From Amyelois transitella (Eukaryota > Arthropoda > Insecta > Lepidoptera > Pyralidae): a stretch of DNA of 64,000 nucleotides. Each line of letters opens with the position of its first letter. The stretch's first letter is position 1. The notes beneath the pieces were generated by a model that did not search any database, had not been told where the DNA came from, and saw nothing but the letters and a program-made list of their open reading frames with translations. Location: the NCBI RefSeq assembly GCF_032362555.1, contig NC_083526.1, positions 4,050,001-4,114,000 on the forward strand, given 5' to 3'. Position numbers and translations under genes: made by a program. Below, in pieces: positions 1 to 11,900 of the stretch.

Positions 1-769
1 ATTTTCTCTGTTTGAATCCCTTTCGGGCTGAAACAGTCCCTCGATTGTTTATTCGGTACATGTATATCGAAATAGTTACACAAAGGCCGTAGAACAAAAT
101 AGAGAAATTACAGAAACTTGCAAAGAATTTTGGGAAATATATAAAAAAAAAAAATTCGTAAAGGAATTTATGTACAAGCTGTCTTATAAAAAATAGCGTT
201 GATATTGAAAGGGGGTACTAAGTATATGTATAAGTAGACAGTAATTAAAATTTTATGGAAGTTTTAATTCAAAATGTTATTTGTTAAAAACAAAATATTA
301 TTTGATTCAAGGTCTGGCTTAACTAATATGGCTTACTCAATCAGAGCATAGTCAATGGCGCTCCTAGTGCTCCTCTCCAGAAACATGGGGTAGTAAATGG
401 GTCGCCAAAAGGAAGAACTTTTTGTATAGGTATGTACTTCTGTAAATTTTTATTTAGTACCGATAGACAATGCTAGGCATGTTTACAATATCCGGCAGTG
501 ATTTACAGCTTATAATAAACTATTTGTTGTGTACCGGTTAAGAAAATGATCTGAAAACGTTTACGCCACTGCGAAGGAGGATGTTCAAATTCACTGTTGG
601 CTCTGTCACCATACCAATGTAGAAGACACGTATTTTGTCTGCAATAACACAGGCGTGAAGGATACGAATGAGGAAATAGTTTGATTGCTTACTGATGATA
701 ATGCTATGAACCGTAAGAACACTTACGGTGAGGGAAAACATGAGGAAACCTGCTCCTTCAGGCCACTGA

Positions 770-915
770 ATGTGTAACCATTATCCAATATGCGTCCCTT
801 GCAAAGGTTGCAGAGGTCAGATGAGAGTCTCTTCGTGTAAAAACCTGACTCACCCAATCCAGGGTCATGGTCGTAAAAGTGCATCTCGGGCTCCTGAAGA
901 AGAAGAAGAAGGAAG
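770..915 (-). repeat. Dispersed repeat family D, copy 1
   Basis: It shares the core 'GTTGCAGAGGTCAGATG...AAACCTGACTCACCCAATCCAG' (broken here) with copies at 4728-4900, 43232-43380 and 63345-63535. The last two are in the opposite orientation. It ends in an AGA/GAA-rich run at 895-912. The family name is unknown to me. Confidence 0.65.
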
Positions 916-948
916 AGGCGAGAGTTCCTCACGTGGTAATTTTTTTTT

Positions 949-1172
949 TGACAATTTACACAGATTGAGTTAGCCTCGAAGTAAGCTCGACACTTGTGTT
1001 ACGAGATACTAACTCAACGGTACTATATTTTTATAATAAATACTTATATAGATATACATCCAAGACCTAGGCCAATCAGAGAAAGTTCATTTCTCATCAT
1101 GCCCTGGCCGGGATTCGAACCCGGGACCTCCGGTGTCACAGACAAGCGCACTACCGCTGCGCCACAGAGGTC
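949..1172 (-). mobile_element. tRNA-derived SINE (family A), copy 1
   Basis: On the minus strand the head (1172-1101) is tRNA-like: an A-box-like 'TGGCGCAGCGGTAGT', then a B-box-like 'GGTTCGAATCCCGG'. It is followed by a unique body ending near 'GACAAATTACAC'. The same structure recurs at 28031, 44550 and 56730, so this is a transcribed-then-inserted SINE and not a functional tRNA gene. The body is diverged from the copies at 44550 and 56730. Confidence 0.8.
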
Positions 1173-1224
1173 GTCAATAAACAATTAACAAAACTATCAT
1201 CAGCTTCCAGATGGTCTGGTCTAG

Positions 1225-1492
1225 CGAAGAAAAAACATAGTGCGTGCCAGCTGCTTCTCTTCTCGTGCAAATTATAAAAGTCACTCTTTAGTGACTTTTA
1301 TAATTTGCACTTTAGTTTTTTTTTCCTTTGAAAAGGATTTCAAACTTGGGATTCTTCTTTTTGGCGATAGGTTAACATTCGTCAGTCACTATTTGACTCT
1401 CAATTGCATCGCTAAGCGTGTAAATGTGGCCTTCCAATCATTTCGAGATTGCTGCCTCTGTATACCCCGTAGTAAAGACATGATTAAATGAC
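1225..1492 (-). repeat. Family B relative interrupted by a perfect fold-back
   Basis: The region runs from 'gtgcgtgccagctgcttctc' through 'aaacttgggattcttctttt' to 'cgtagtaaagacatgatta'. It matches the element at 36536-36757 in the same order. At 1265-1310 this copy carries a perfect inverted duplication that the 36536 copy lacks. Confidence 0.6.
1265..1310. repeat. Perfect fold-back, 20-bp arms, 6-nt loop
   Basis: Arm 1 (1265-1284) and arm 2 (1291-1310) are exact reverse complements, and the loop is 'tcttta'. No mismatches are seen. Confidence 0.95.
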
Positions 1493-1914
1493 TATAATGT
1501 ATCATTATCAGTGGCTTTTAACCACTTATATTTTGTATCAAGACACAGCTTTCTAAATTAAAGTATTGTGAAAACCGAGTTTCCGCCGCGTCGCTGTGGT
1601 AATACAAACTTCAAAATGTACATTAATTTTGCTGTGTCCCTGTTGCATTTTAATAGCAGTCATCTACTGGACTAGGACACAGCATACGTACTGTCAGCAA
1701 AAGTTGCGGTGGATTGAGAGTTTTATAAAAAATGTGAGCGCTTGCGACAATTTACATTATTATGTTAGTTTCATTTTTATTCTCATGTATAAGTGAATTT
1801 TTATTACGAACATTTAATTTTATATAATATAAAGGAAGGTCCATAAAAAATATAGTTTATAGTGTATACTTTTTTTTTGACAACATAAAAATTCTAAGTA
1901 GTTGTAAAAAGACC

Positions 1915-2018
1915 ACCTCTTTCCACTTACCACGATCCCTGCTTACTTATTTCGCTTCTCCACATTCATAACTCTCTTCGTGCAAGCTCGTCAGTTTCGG
2001 GTACTTTTGACCTGACCT
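1915..2018 (+). repeat. Dispersed repeat family C, copy 1 (5' truncated)
   Basis: It contains the family C core: 'tttccacttaccacgatccc', then 'cacattcataactctcttcg', 'caagctcgtcagtttcgggt', ending at 'cttttgacctgacc'. A better preserved copy is at 34205-34352. Confidence 0.7.
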
Positions 2019-3086
2019 GTTGCTAGAAAGTCGATAAGATTGAGCGCCTGAATTTTTCAGCGAAACACCGGTCAAGTGTAACGCTCTACTCAACGGCGCG
2101 TCTCAACGGCGTCATTCTGAAACTAGCTTTAGAACACCCCTAGACATATGAAACCTATAAACCAAATTTCAAATCTCTACACCCAGTGGTTTGATCTGAC
2201 CGTTTGATTAATTAATAGGTCAGTCAATCAGTCAGCATCTTCTTTCATCCTTATAGATAAACACATAATGTACGTACAGATTACACGTCAGAGAGATACA
2301 GTCTATAGCCAAATTAATTTCATTAGTAAATTTCATTAGTAGTAAGCACGGCTAGGACTATTTGTTGCTGACCGTCCTTATAGACGCTTCGCTATTTTGG
2401 TGCAAACGGTATATTAATAGGCCACTCAGGACAAAACTTTTTCTGTACTTCTTCTGGAAATTTATGGTCACTAGAGCTCCCTTATTTCTTATGAAAGTTT
2501 CTTAGTACCTACTTGAGAGAATCCATACCTATAAATATATTTTGGGAAATGATGACCTACTGACTTATTTTTCAATGCCAAATCGAAACGTTTATTCGGT
2601 GAATTGATTCATTCATGTGTTAGCAGAATCACGAAGATCAGACGGGAGTTGCTAACACATTCCTTGATCGTGATCATATACGGGCTCTTTTGTCTAGGGA
2701 TAGACAGATACTATATCCTTTCATTTGCCACCACATCTTTTGTTTTGGTAATCCATATTTTATCAATATTTTTATGCGAGCAAGTGTACCTGATTTGAAC
2801 TATTCTCAGACGTCTCCGATTTGATCATGGTACGTTTGACGGACATTTCCATTTACACCTCTTATATTTTAGTTGACCTAATTCCATTCACCTTAACTAA
2901 TATGACTAAACCATCTTTAGTATTTCTCTAAGATGTATAAGCTATGTATTGCTCTAAGTGAAACCTATTTTGAAAACATTTTATGTGTGATGTAGTAGTG
3001 ATAGGTAAACACAGAAACTGCAATTTCTAATTTAATTGTACGTGCGCAAAACTATTAATATTAATTGAATTGTAATTTAATGCATG

Positions 3087-3180
3087 CTTGCATGAAGAGA
3101 ATTATGAATGTGGATGAAACGAAGGAAGTATGCAGAAATCGTGGCAAGTGGAAAGAGGTAGTCTCTTACTACCCCTAGGT
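3087..3180 (-). repeat. Dispersed repeat family C, copy 2
   Basis: This is the reverse-complement core: 'cttgcatgaagagaattatg', then 'gaagtatgcagaaatcgtgg' and 'caagtggaaagagg'. It matches the copies at 26098 and 56191. Confidence 0.7.
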
Positions 3181-4328
3181 ATGTATCGGACTACCGTAAG
3201 ACTGCCTGCTTCCACTAACCATGGAAATTAAGTTATTATAAAGAAAGTCGTCGAACGTACCTGGATTCAAATCCAATCCCACTGCGGCCATATTCCAATC
3301 CAAGTGTGTAAAATTCTGAAAATTTAATAAGAGAAATTCTTATGAAGTAACTGTGAATTTTAACCTAACTATAAATCACGGTCTACAACGCGACAAACTA
3401 GAAAACAATGTATGCAAATTTAATTTTCGCTTGCATACAAATTGGCCGGAATTTTGTCGCTTGTATTTCTCAATGAACAACATGGTTTTAACAGTTTTGT
3501 TAGTTTATAGCGGAGGAATATGTATTCATTCATTCGAATGTTATTTTTATTATGTTGGTACATATGAATGTGCACGGGTCCATGAGCATCGGTTATTTAG
3601 ATGTTCATAGGGCGGAAGCCAATATGAACAGGCTCTTTGGTACCTTTTGTTCTAAAGTGAGATATGAAGATGAACCATTGGGATAATTATTATTTATTTG
3701 AAATGAGAGTACTAAAGGCAAAACCCCTGCAATGATCTCTTCGGCTCAATCTAAAATACTAACGCCAAAGATAAAAATACTAAAGCGACCACACGGCACT
3801 AACTTATATTTGACCATTTGAGTAAAAATTACGACAAAGGCACGAATATGAAGACATAAATGTAATAAAGTATTTCTGAGAATCCATACATGTGCTAAAC
3901 CAGCTAAGTCTTTTCTACATTCAGTCTTCGTTCCGCCACTCACGAAGTGAAACATAACTCTAAGTTCGCATTTGAGTTTAACCGTTGTTATTGCATAATT
4001 TATTTTCTTTATGCAATGTAGCGATGAATTAATTGATTTATGGTTGGTTTTAAAGTCCTATAATTTTCAAAGACGTATTGTGAAAATAGTGCTATTTTAT
4101 GTATTTTAATTATATGATTGAAAAAGTGAGAATAACTAGATGGCTAATTATTTGTTAAAGTACGTTTAGGACGTATAAGTACATGTTTTTGCGGTAACTG
4201 TGGAGATATGAACATTAGTCTTGATGACCTTGATAATCAGTTTAATGGAATTTATACAATTAAGAGATGACTGATGAATCTTTATCAGGTTAATTGGAGA
4301 AATTCAAATTTGTTGTTACCGCCAAATA

Positions 4329-6978
4329 ATGCAAGTCATACGATTGAATAAGAAGATTTTCTCAAGACTTCTGATAACAAGATGGACAAGAAGAAAATAT
4401 ATCCTAATTTTTTTCGTAATATTCTTATGTTTTCTTTCAAGTTTTTATACAATCATACTCGTAAGATCTAGTACGATACTAAGTACTCATAAGAGTAACC
4501 TTTCATACGTGGTGGTGCATTTGGATTTCAAGAGAACTCCATTAAAATTGGATTATCTGAAACGGCTGCTATATGAGTTAAAGAATCATGGTGCAACTGC
4601 GCTTTTGCTAGAATATGAAGATATGTTTCCGTACGAGGGAGAGCTGATTAGTTTGAGAAGCAAACATTATTATACCAAAAAAGAGGTAAATTAAGTTTGA
4701 ATAGTAGTAAATATCGTCATATCGTCAATCATGATCGATCCAGTACTGGTTAGGTTCCCCTGCAAAGGTTGGAGGCGGTGGAGGTCAGGTGGGAGTCGCG
4801 TCGTGCAAAAACCTGACTCATCTAATTCAGGATACATGGTCATAGGCACTCTCCAGAGTGGTGAGGATACAACCGCGACTAAAGCCAAACAGAAGAAGAA
4901 GTAATAAATATCATCATCATAGAGTGTTATTTTTCTTGTCATGTCTCTCTCCACATCTTAATACTAATAAGAAGCTGTTGTTTATTTCATATTTTTTGTC
5001 TTTTATGTACAGCTTAAACAATTTCTAGAACATTCAAATGCATTGGGTCTAGAGATAATTCCACTAATCCAAACCTTTGGTCACCTCGAATTTGTATTGA
5101 AGCACAACAAATTTAGACACCTCAGAGAAAACTTTGCGTACATTGACTCGCTTTGCCCCAGCAAGAAGGAAAGTAGAAGATTAATCAAAAACTTGCTGTT
5201 TCAGGTATTTTTTCATTTCAATTTCAATTTTATAACCTTTTGATGATTGAACCTATGGTACATACATACATATTGTCACGTCTATATCCCTTGCGGGGTA
5301 GGCAGAGCCAACAGTCTTGAAAAGACTGAATGGCCTCGTTCAGCTATTTGGCTTTATGATGATATAAATAGTGACAGGTTGCTAGCCCATCGTTTAAAAA
5401 AAAGAATTCCAATTTTGTAAACCTATCCCTTAGTCGCCTTTTACGACATCCATGGGAAAGAGATGGAGTGGTCCTATTATTTTTTCATTGGTGCCGGGAA
5501 CCACACGGCACTAATGAAAAAGTTTTGATATATTTAGCTAAATGACTTAATGATATAATTGTGATTAAGAAAGATTGTTAACCCATTGCCTTTCTTGAAA
5601 CATTTTATTTTGGATATAAACGTGAACAAAAGACCTTTAGATCAAAAGTCTTTTGAGATTGAATGTAGAATTTATTATAGAAATGATAATGGTGAAAATT
5701 TATTCAATTGTAATCGAAATCTTTTACAGGTTATAGAGTTCCATAAAAGCATTACTCCATTAAAACACTTTCACGTTGGTTGCGACGAAGTGTACAATAT
5801 GAATTCTTGTAAAAATTGTGTGGAACGAAATCTAACCAAGTTGTAAGTACTTATCTATATTGCATCAACAACATTTTATAAACAACATTACTACTAAAAA
5901 CAATTTACCTTATTCTAGTTGTGTTAATGGAGAAACTGGAACAAAACATGTAGCTTGTTGGCTCCCTTTTTCTTTACTGTACTGTACTTTTATGTCTATC
6001 ATCAAATATTTCAGAGAAATCTACTTGGACCACATTCAAACAGTCACTAACATGGTGAAGGACTTTTCTCCAGGAACGACCGTACTTATATGGGATGATA
6101 TGCTTAGAACAGTATCACTTACTAATTGGAACATCAATACTAATATTCCAGTAGAACTGGTTTATTGGAACTACGAAAAATCCTTTCAAGTATCGCATGT
6201 TAACCTTATGAAATATCATAAAACATTTCCAAACATTTGGATCGCAACAGCATACAAGGGCGCTGATGGTATTGAAAGTGTTCTTCCGAACGTTGAAAAA
6301 AGATTCTTGAACCATTTTACTTGGCTGCAAGAAATTTATGACTATACATTTGGAGGTGAGAAAGAAGTGTTTAATTTCAAAGGCATTATTTTAACAGGCT
6401 GGTCCAGATACTTTCACTTAGCGCCGTCTTGCGATCTTTTACCTGCGTCAATACCAAGTCTCATATTAAATTTGTTATTAGTCAAAGATTTCATCACAGG
6501 TGATTTCACGAGTGCTGTAAAAACTAAATGGTTCTTTAAATTAAATGATCCATCTGGTTACTTTCATGAATATTTGAATCATAAACTGGAAAAGTCACTT
6601 CAGTGTGAAAGTGTCGAGGTTTCATTTAGTAACTTTAATAATAAACTAGTAGATTTTGATAATTTACTTCTTAGTAACTGCAATTTTGAAGAATGGAAAT
6701 TTTACGAACATTTGAAGCAATATTTAGAACTTAATTCCAATGTTGTTACCTCACACAAAGTATCAAAGTACATACAGAGAAATAAAGTCATTAATGGAGA
6801 AAATGAAAGTAGTTGGTGCAAAGATGTTTCGAACCAAGTAATTGAAATAAACGCTTCATTAACAAATACCATGAATAAGTACTATGAAACTGACTTTATT
6901 GTTGAATATGTTTCTGATAAAATATCGTATCTAACGAAAACTATTGTAAAAAGCTGTGGTATTTTATATAACACCTAA
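4329..6978 (+). CDS. Hexosaminidase D-like glycosidase (GH20), membrane-anchored, 4 exons
   Basis: Predicted beta-N-acetylhexosaminidase of the HEXDC (hexosaminidase D) branch of GH20, removing terminal GlcNAc or GalNAc. Exons are 4329-4685, 5013-5204, 5730-5842 and 6015-6978 (phases 0, 0, 2), with GT/AG at each junction, giving 541 aa. Residues about 24-45 (ILIFFVIFLCFLSSFY) form one hydrophobic segment after a basic N-terminus, which suggests a type II anchor with a luminal catalytic domain. Family hallmarks follow in order: 'EYEDMFPYEG' in exon 1, 'PLIQTFGHLEFVLK' in exon 2, the GH20 acid motif HVGCDEVY near residues 198-205 (Asp-Glu pair) in exon 3, then 'LIWDDMLR', 'VYWNYEKS' and 'ILTGWSRYFH' in exon 4. 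The catalytic Asp and Glu are intact. The start is the first ATG before the anchor; I saw no earlier coding exon. Intron 1 carries a family D repeat and intron 2 a family B repeat. Activity and specificity are inferred. Confidence 0.88.
4728..4900 (-). repeat. Dispersed repeat family D, copy 2, in hexosaminidase intron 1
   Basis: It shares 'gtggaggtcaggtgggagtc', 'caaaaacctgactca' and the terminal 'agaagaagaagtaataa' with the copy at 770-915. Confidence 0.65.
5261..5512 (+). mobile_element. Family B element, copy 1, in hexosaminidase intron 2
   Basis: It starts at a (CATA)n tract, then 'tcacgtctatatcccttgcg', 'acagtcttgaaaagactgaa', 'gacaggttgctagcccatcg', 'cgccttttacgacatccatg', and ends at 'gtgccgggaaccacacggca'. 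The 3' end contains a GTGCCG/CGGCAC stem and is followed by CTAA. Full-length relatives are at 19277 and 23943. Confidence 0.8.
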
Positions 6979-7118
6979 GTTAGGGCTTTTATTATTTATT
7001 TCAATAAGTATGCTTTTTTTACTGTATTTTGATGTGTATTGCTGATGTTTTTTAGATGAAATGGGAATAGTGGAAAGTATCTTGATCAATTGGGCGACAT
7101 TCTGACTAGTCATCAGTC

Positions 7119-7124
7119 AATAAA
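7119..7124 (+). terminator. Candidate polyadenylation signal AATAAA of the hexosaminidase gene
   Basis: AATAAA lies about 140 nt after the stop codon at 6978, in an otherwise non-coding AT-rich flank. The cleavage site is not determined. Confidence 0.45.
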
Positions 7125-8683
7125 AGGTATAAAAGAAATAATAATACACTTATTAAAGGTCGCATACTCAATGACTTTATAATAAACATTAATATCCCAA
7201 ATATTTCACCAAATATGCAGCCTGCTGTACGTATTTATCTGATCAGGACATAAGGAGCCCGTTAATTAAATTCCTTCTAAGGTCCCAGACTTCCATTAAA
7301 CCACAATGGTTCGAAAAAAATATTATTGGACATCATTGTAAAACAATGATTTAAAAAAATAAAGCAGTTGATTAAATCAAAATAAGAGTAGAAATTTTAT
7401 TGTAACTTAACTATGTACACTTGAAACCAATAAGTGTAAATCATAAGTCTATGACAATGTTGTTAAAGAAATAAAAAGGAAATAGTTCTCACATTGCTAT
7501 GGACTTTTTTTTGCTTTCGTCATAGTCATGTAAAATATTTCTATTAGTTTCGAAGGGCATTTCATTTTCTTGTCTTCTGTATATCAAATTTAAAGATTAT
7601 AATAACCAGTATGGGCTGTGCATCGTTTGTCATTTACTCAGTAACGGAAAAGTTTAAATATATTGATATTGATTATACTTAGCGTTAAGTGCTTTACGTG
7701 TATCCTCTCGGTGTTCCGCAAAGAAATCCATTGAATCACCGGCGCTGGAAAATAAATCCTATGTGAACTCGCCCAGTCTGTTTGTGGTTTGGAAAATGTC
7801 TGTCTATTTGTGCGGTTTTGTTACTCCGATCGTATTGTAAGATACGAACACCAAGTTCAATTTTGTATTTAAAGACCATTGCTCTCGGCTTCAATGGTTT
7901 ATGAAATAATGGATCAGGTTTTATCTTCTTCTGCTTTTTTTTTTGCCTGCGCAATGTTCAGATATTGCCAATTTGAAATGAATTTCGGACGTGTTATGTC
8001 TGCGTATTTAAAAAACTTTTCTGATGTGCTTATTTAAGGAATTATAAAAGTCTCTTATTCTTATCAAAGAGTGTTCACCGACGAGAACATAACGATTTTC
8101 ATTTTTTTAAATGTTATGCTCTATATATCTTGTTAAATGTGCTGTTGGAAATTTTCCTAAAGATTTCAGGCTATGTCAATATGTACACTATTAATATTAT
8201 CTTCTTTGAGACATTCTGACGCCTGGGTACATGAAGGGGTACGTATTAAACAGATATTTAAAGCTTTGTTTTGCATTAAAATTATAAAACTTAAATAATA
8301 AAAACTTTTATTTACACACACAGCAACGATAAAAGTAGAAAACATAATTTCCATAAAATTAGTAACAATATCACCTATAACGCGAGGTTATATAATTAGC
8401 ACCAATTCACTACTAAACTATGAAGTTTAATTCTATGACAGGCAGAAAAACTTTAAAAATTTCTTCTACTAAATTGTAGGCTCTGATGAATTCACTATAT
8501 TTTAGTCAATAATTTATGACACTTCGTCAATTTTACCACATTGTTACGCTCCGATTATGAATGCACGATTTGATGGAGTCAGCATTAAAAAAACTCGATA
8601 TATTTATGCCCGTGTAAGTGACTCTGCTCTTTTATTACATTATTCCCATTAAAAATCGAATTTCAGCTGTAGAACATAATACA

Positions 8684-8738
8684 AATACAACGTAATACGA
8701 ATACAATACAAATTATCTTTATTGCCCATAAACTGAAG
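8684..8738 (-). repeat. LINE 3'-tail-like fragment
   Basis: On the minus strand it reads 'tatgggcaataaagataatt' followed by a TTGTATTGTATT-type repeat tail. The same tail ends the element at 52866-53097 on the plus strand. It is probably a dead 3' fragment of a non-LTR element. Confidence 0.55.
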
Positions 8739-8973
8739 AATAGTCATATACAGCCGTAAAGCGAAATATTCAATATGAAAACATTATTTATCTCATCTCA
8801 AACACAATTTTATCACAATCGTACAAAAATTACTCACTAAATCAATGACTAGCATAACGTTATCACTTTACTATATCTATCTTGTCAATTAGTCGTACAT
8901 TTATAAATGGTACAAATAATGTGTTACCTTAAGTATTTTGTTTTTCTGCCTGCATCAAAAAAACTTAAGAACC

Positions 8974-11900
8974 TTATCTATTTTTTGGATCATCATTTTC
9001 ATCTTTTACTTTACTTTCTTTATTTTTATCTTCTGTGTCATTCCTAGGTTTGTGAACCGGAACTATTTCAGTCGGCGGTGGAGTCATCGGCACTAAGCTA
9101 CCGTCATCTTCAGAAACTTTCAAACCTATAGTCGCTCCTAACTTAGCACTGGCCTGCTTAAATGTATTTGACAATTTAACTTGCACGACATTAATGCACA
9201 TAGATGTTAAAGCCAATCCAAAGACTAAATAGAAAATGGAAGCCATCATGAACATTGGATGATCAGGAACTAAATCGCCAAGTCCTATGGTAGACATTGA
9301 TATGAATACAAAATAAAATGACTCGAAGAAACTCCAAGTTTCCCACATGTTGTAGCCGACGGCACCTATAATTAAATACACGACTAGAATAAAGATGGCT
9401 ACTGAAATTGGCAGGTTGAACTCATCATCTATTTCATACAATGAAGGCGCTGGTGTGTCAGGATCCGTTTCGTTTTCTATATCTTTGATTTGGACAACTT
9501 GGCCAGGTTTAGGGGGAAGGGGCGGAGGGACATCACTTGGTTTTCTCTGAACTACAGGAGGAGTCTCTCCTGTTTTAACTTCCAATTCCTCTTCTGAGAA
9601 GATCTGAGAAGGTCTTCTTACGACGTCGTAGACGATGTTCAGTCCTTTCATTACTTCCTGTAAATATAAAAAGCATACTTTTAATGTCAGTTAATTATGT
9701 TTAATGTCAGTTGTGTTTCATTCGCAATTTTCAGAATGTTACGTTAAACTTTAAACTTTCCAAATTCTACGAAATTTTCCCACGATCTTATTTCATCTCA
9801 ACTCTAATTAATCACTTTTCGTCATAAGTACAGTGTGAACTGACAGCATAAAAATGTAGCTACATTTCTGAAAAATATACTGATTGAAATTGTTTTTTTT
9901 GTTGTTCTAAAGGGCAAGTATGCGGTGATCCTAAAAACATACCGCTCAGCCCGAGGCATAATCATTACTCATTTCTGAATAAAGGAAAACATTCTCATTG
10001 TTTATTTGTCTTACATATTTTTCAGAACAACGCAACGGAGAAAGGAATTTTTTACAAGGTTCTGATTTGTTTTATAAGAACATATACCCATATTATATAT
10101 AAGGAATAAATATTTTATCTTGAATGTTTCTTTATTAAACTTTTTTCTAATTACTTAAGTCTTTAACATCAGTAAAATAAAAATATGTAAGTAAATAAAT
10201 ACGTAAAGTTTTCAGATATCTTAAAGTGATATTGCTGATATTATTAACAACTAGCTTGTACCCTTCGCCTGCGTCAATTTAGTATCTACCACCTACAAAA
10301 AAATACAGGTTTCTCACAAATCCCATGGAAACTATAGTTTTTACCGAGATAAAAAGTACTCTTAATTTTATATACGCAAAATTTTAAAAAAGATTGGTTC
10401 AGTAGTTAACTACCAAAACAATTGGTTGAAGAGACGACAAACTAATAAATGAACTTACATTTGCATTTATTGGTTTACCCAGTGTGTTTTAAACCAATAT
10501 AATTTTGCCTTCACCAAAGAAAGCTTAATCAATGTACCGGTTTTTATCTTTCTGTGTTCAGTTTTTGTTGTGCGTCTCTGTCAGTCAGTCAGACTATAAT
10601 TAATTTTGTACGTGCATATTAATAAGAATCACTTAGCCAACTATATCTATAGGTATCTTAATATTTAAGATCAAAGAGCTTGTACTCAAACGACTCGCAT
10701 GAAGCCTGAGAAAAAGACAGAGACAGATGTAACCATAACTTTGATTTACAAATAAACCAACCTGTACTGGCGCTGTTCTTCTGACCTTCCTGCAGCTTCT
10801 CGTATAATAGAACCTCCTTATGAACGCCCAGAAGAACTTGATGATCCTAGTGAAGAGTTTACCGAAATCAGCCAGGACTATAAGGAAGAGTGGGATTCCA
10901 ACGATAGCGTAGACTATGGTGGCGGCGCGCCCGTACGTCGTCTTTGGAGATATGTGACCGTATCCTGGAATATTTAAGGTTATGTTAGAATCATCATACA
11001 AAAGAATATAAGATTTACCCTTATACTGCTTCAATAAAATATAAAATCACGCCTCTTTTCCCTAAGGAAAGGCAGAGACTACATCTGGTGTCATCCTTGC
11101 TTACTTCTTTCTCTTCGTGTACATTCATTGTCCTCTTTTTGCATGCTCGTTGGTTTATTTTTGGTGATATTTACAATTCACATTATTTAACGCTTTTAGA
11201 ACATAACTTTTACAAAGAAAAAGAGGTCGGAATACCTCGCTCTCTCTTACATACACAAATATTATACACTCATCGCAGTCGAAACCAATTGCATTCCCAA
11301 GTGTAATTTCAAGTCAGGCAAATAGCCCAATATAAAATTTGCAAATTTTTAAAAGCATAAATAAACTGAGATACAAAGAAACTGACTGTGTATGTGACTG
11401 GACATCAGTATCAACGAAGAAGTAAATATACTTCTTAGAAAATTATAATTAGCAATTACTATTTCAGTTTGTCATTGTTGTTTCCATTAATTATCTACAT
11501 TAACATTGATTTGAACTTGTGATTCAATTTAATTTAATTCCCGTAGAGTGTAAAGTTCCCATTAAATGCTAAATTGTGCTGTGTATTTATTTGCCCACCG
11601 CAAATTACCCTGTAATTAGCTTTGATTACTTTTTCATTAAGCTATTGACCATCTGAACCTTCGTACTATTAATAAAATGCATTTTTTAAAATGAATAATT
11701 AACAAAAGTCTGTTAAATCATCTATAAGAAAATTTTGCACAGACATAGTTCTTGAGTTACATAATTGATTTTTTTAAACAGCTAACACACCCATGTACAA
11801 GAAAATAAAATGAAGACCCGTAGAAGTATTATAATCGTATACAAATGCTCCTGAGCTTTTATCCTTAAATATCACAAAAGCTATACATATATATATTATA

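Larger units (their letters stand above)
1..4328. other. Intergenic region upstream of the hexosaminidase gene, repeat-rich
   Basis: I see no convincing gene here. Short open frames are present but have no family resemblance or splice context. The stretch holds a family D repeat (about 770-915), a reverse SINE (949-1172), a family B relative with an internal fold-back (1225-1492), and two family C fragments (1915-2018 and 3087-3180). The rest is unassigned AT-rich DNA, in which a promoter or 5' UTR exon of the downstream gene could lie unseen. Confidence 0.6.
6979..8973. other. Intergenic region between convergent hexosaminidase and K2P genes
   Basis: This holds the 3' flank of the hexosaminidase gene and the 3' flank of the channel gene on the other strand. 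Apart from a polyadenylation signal at 7119 and a LINE-tail-like stretch at 8684-8738, I see no coding or structural feature. The small open frames lack codon or family support. Confidence 0.6.
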
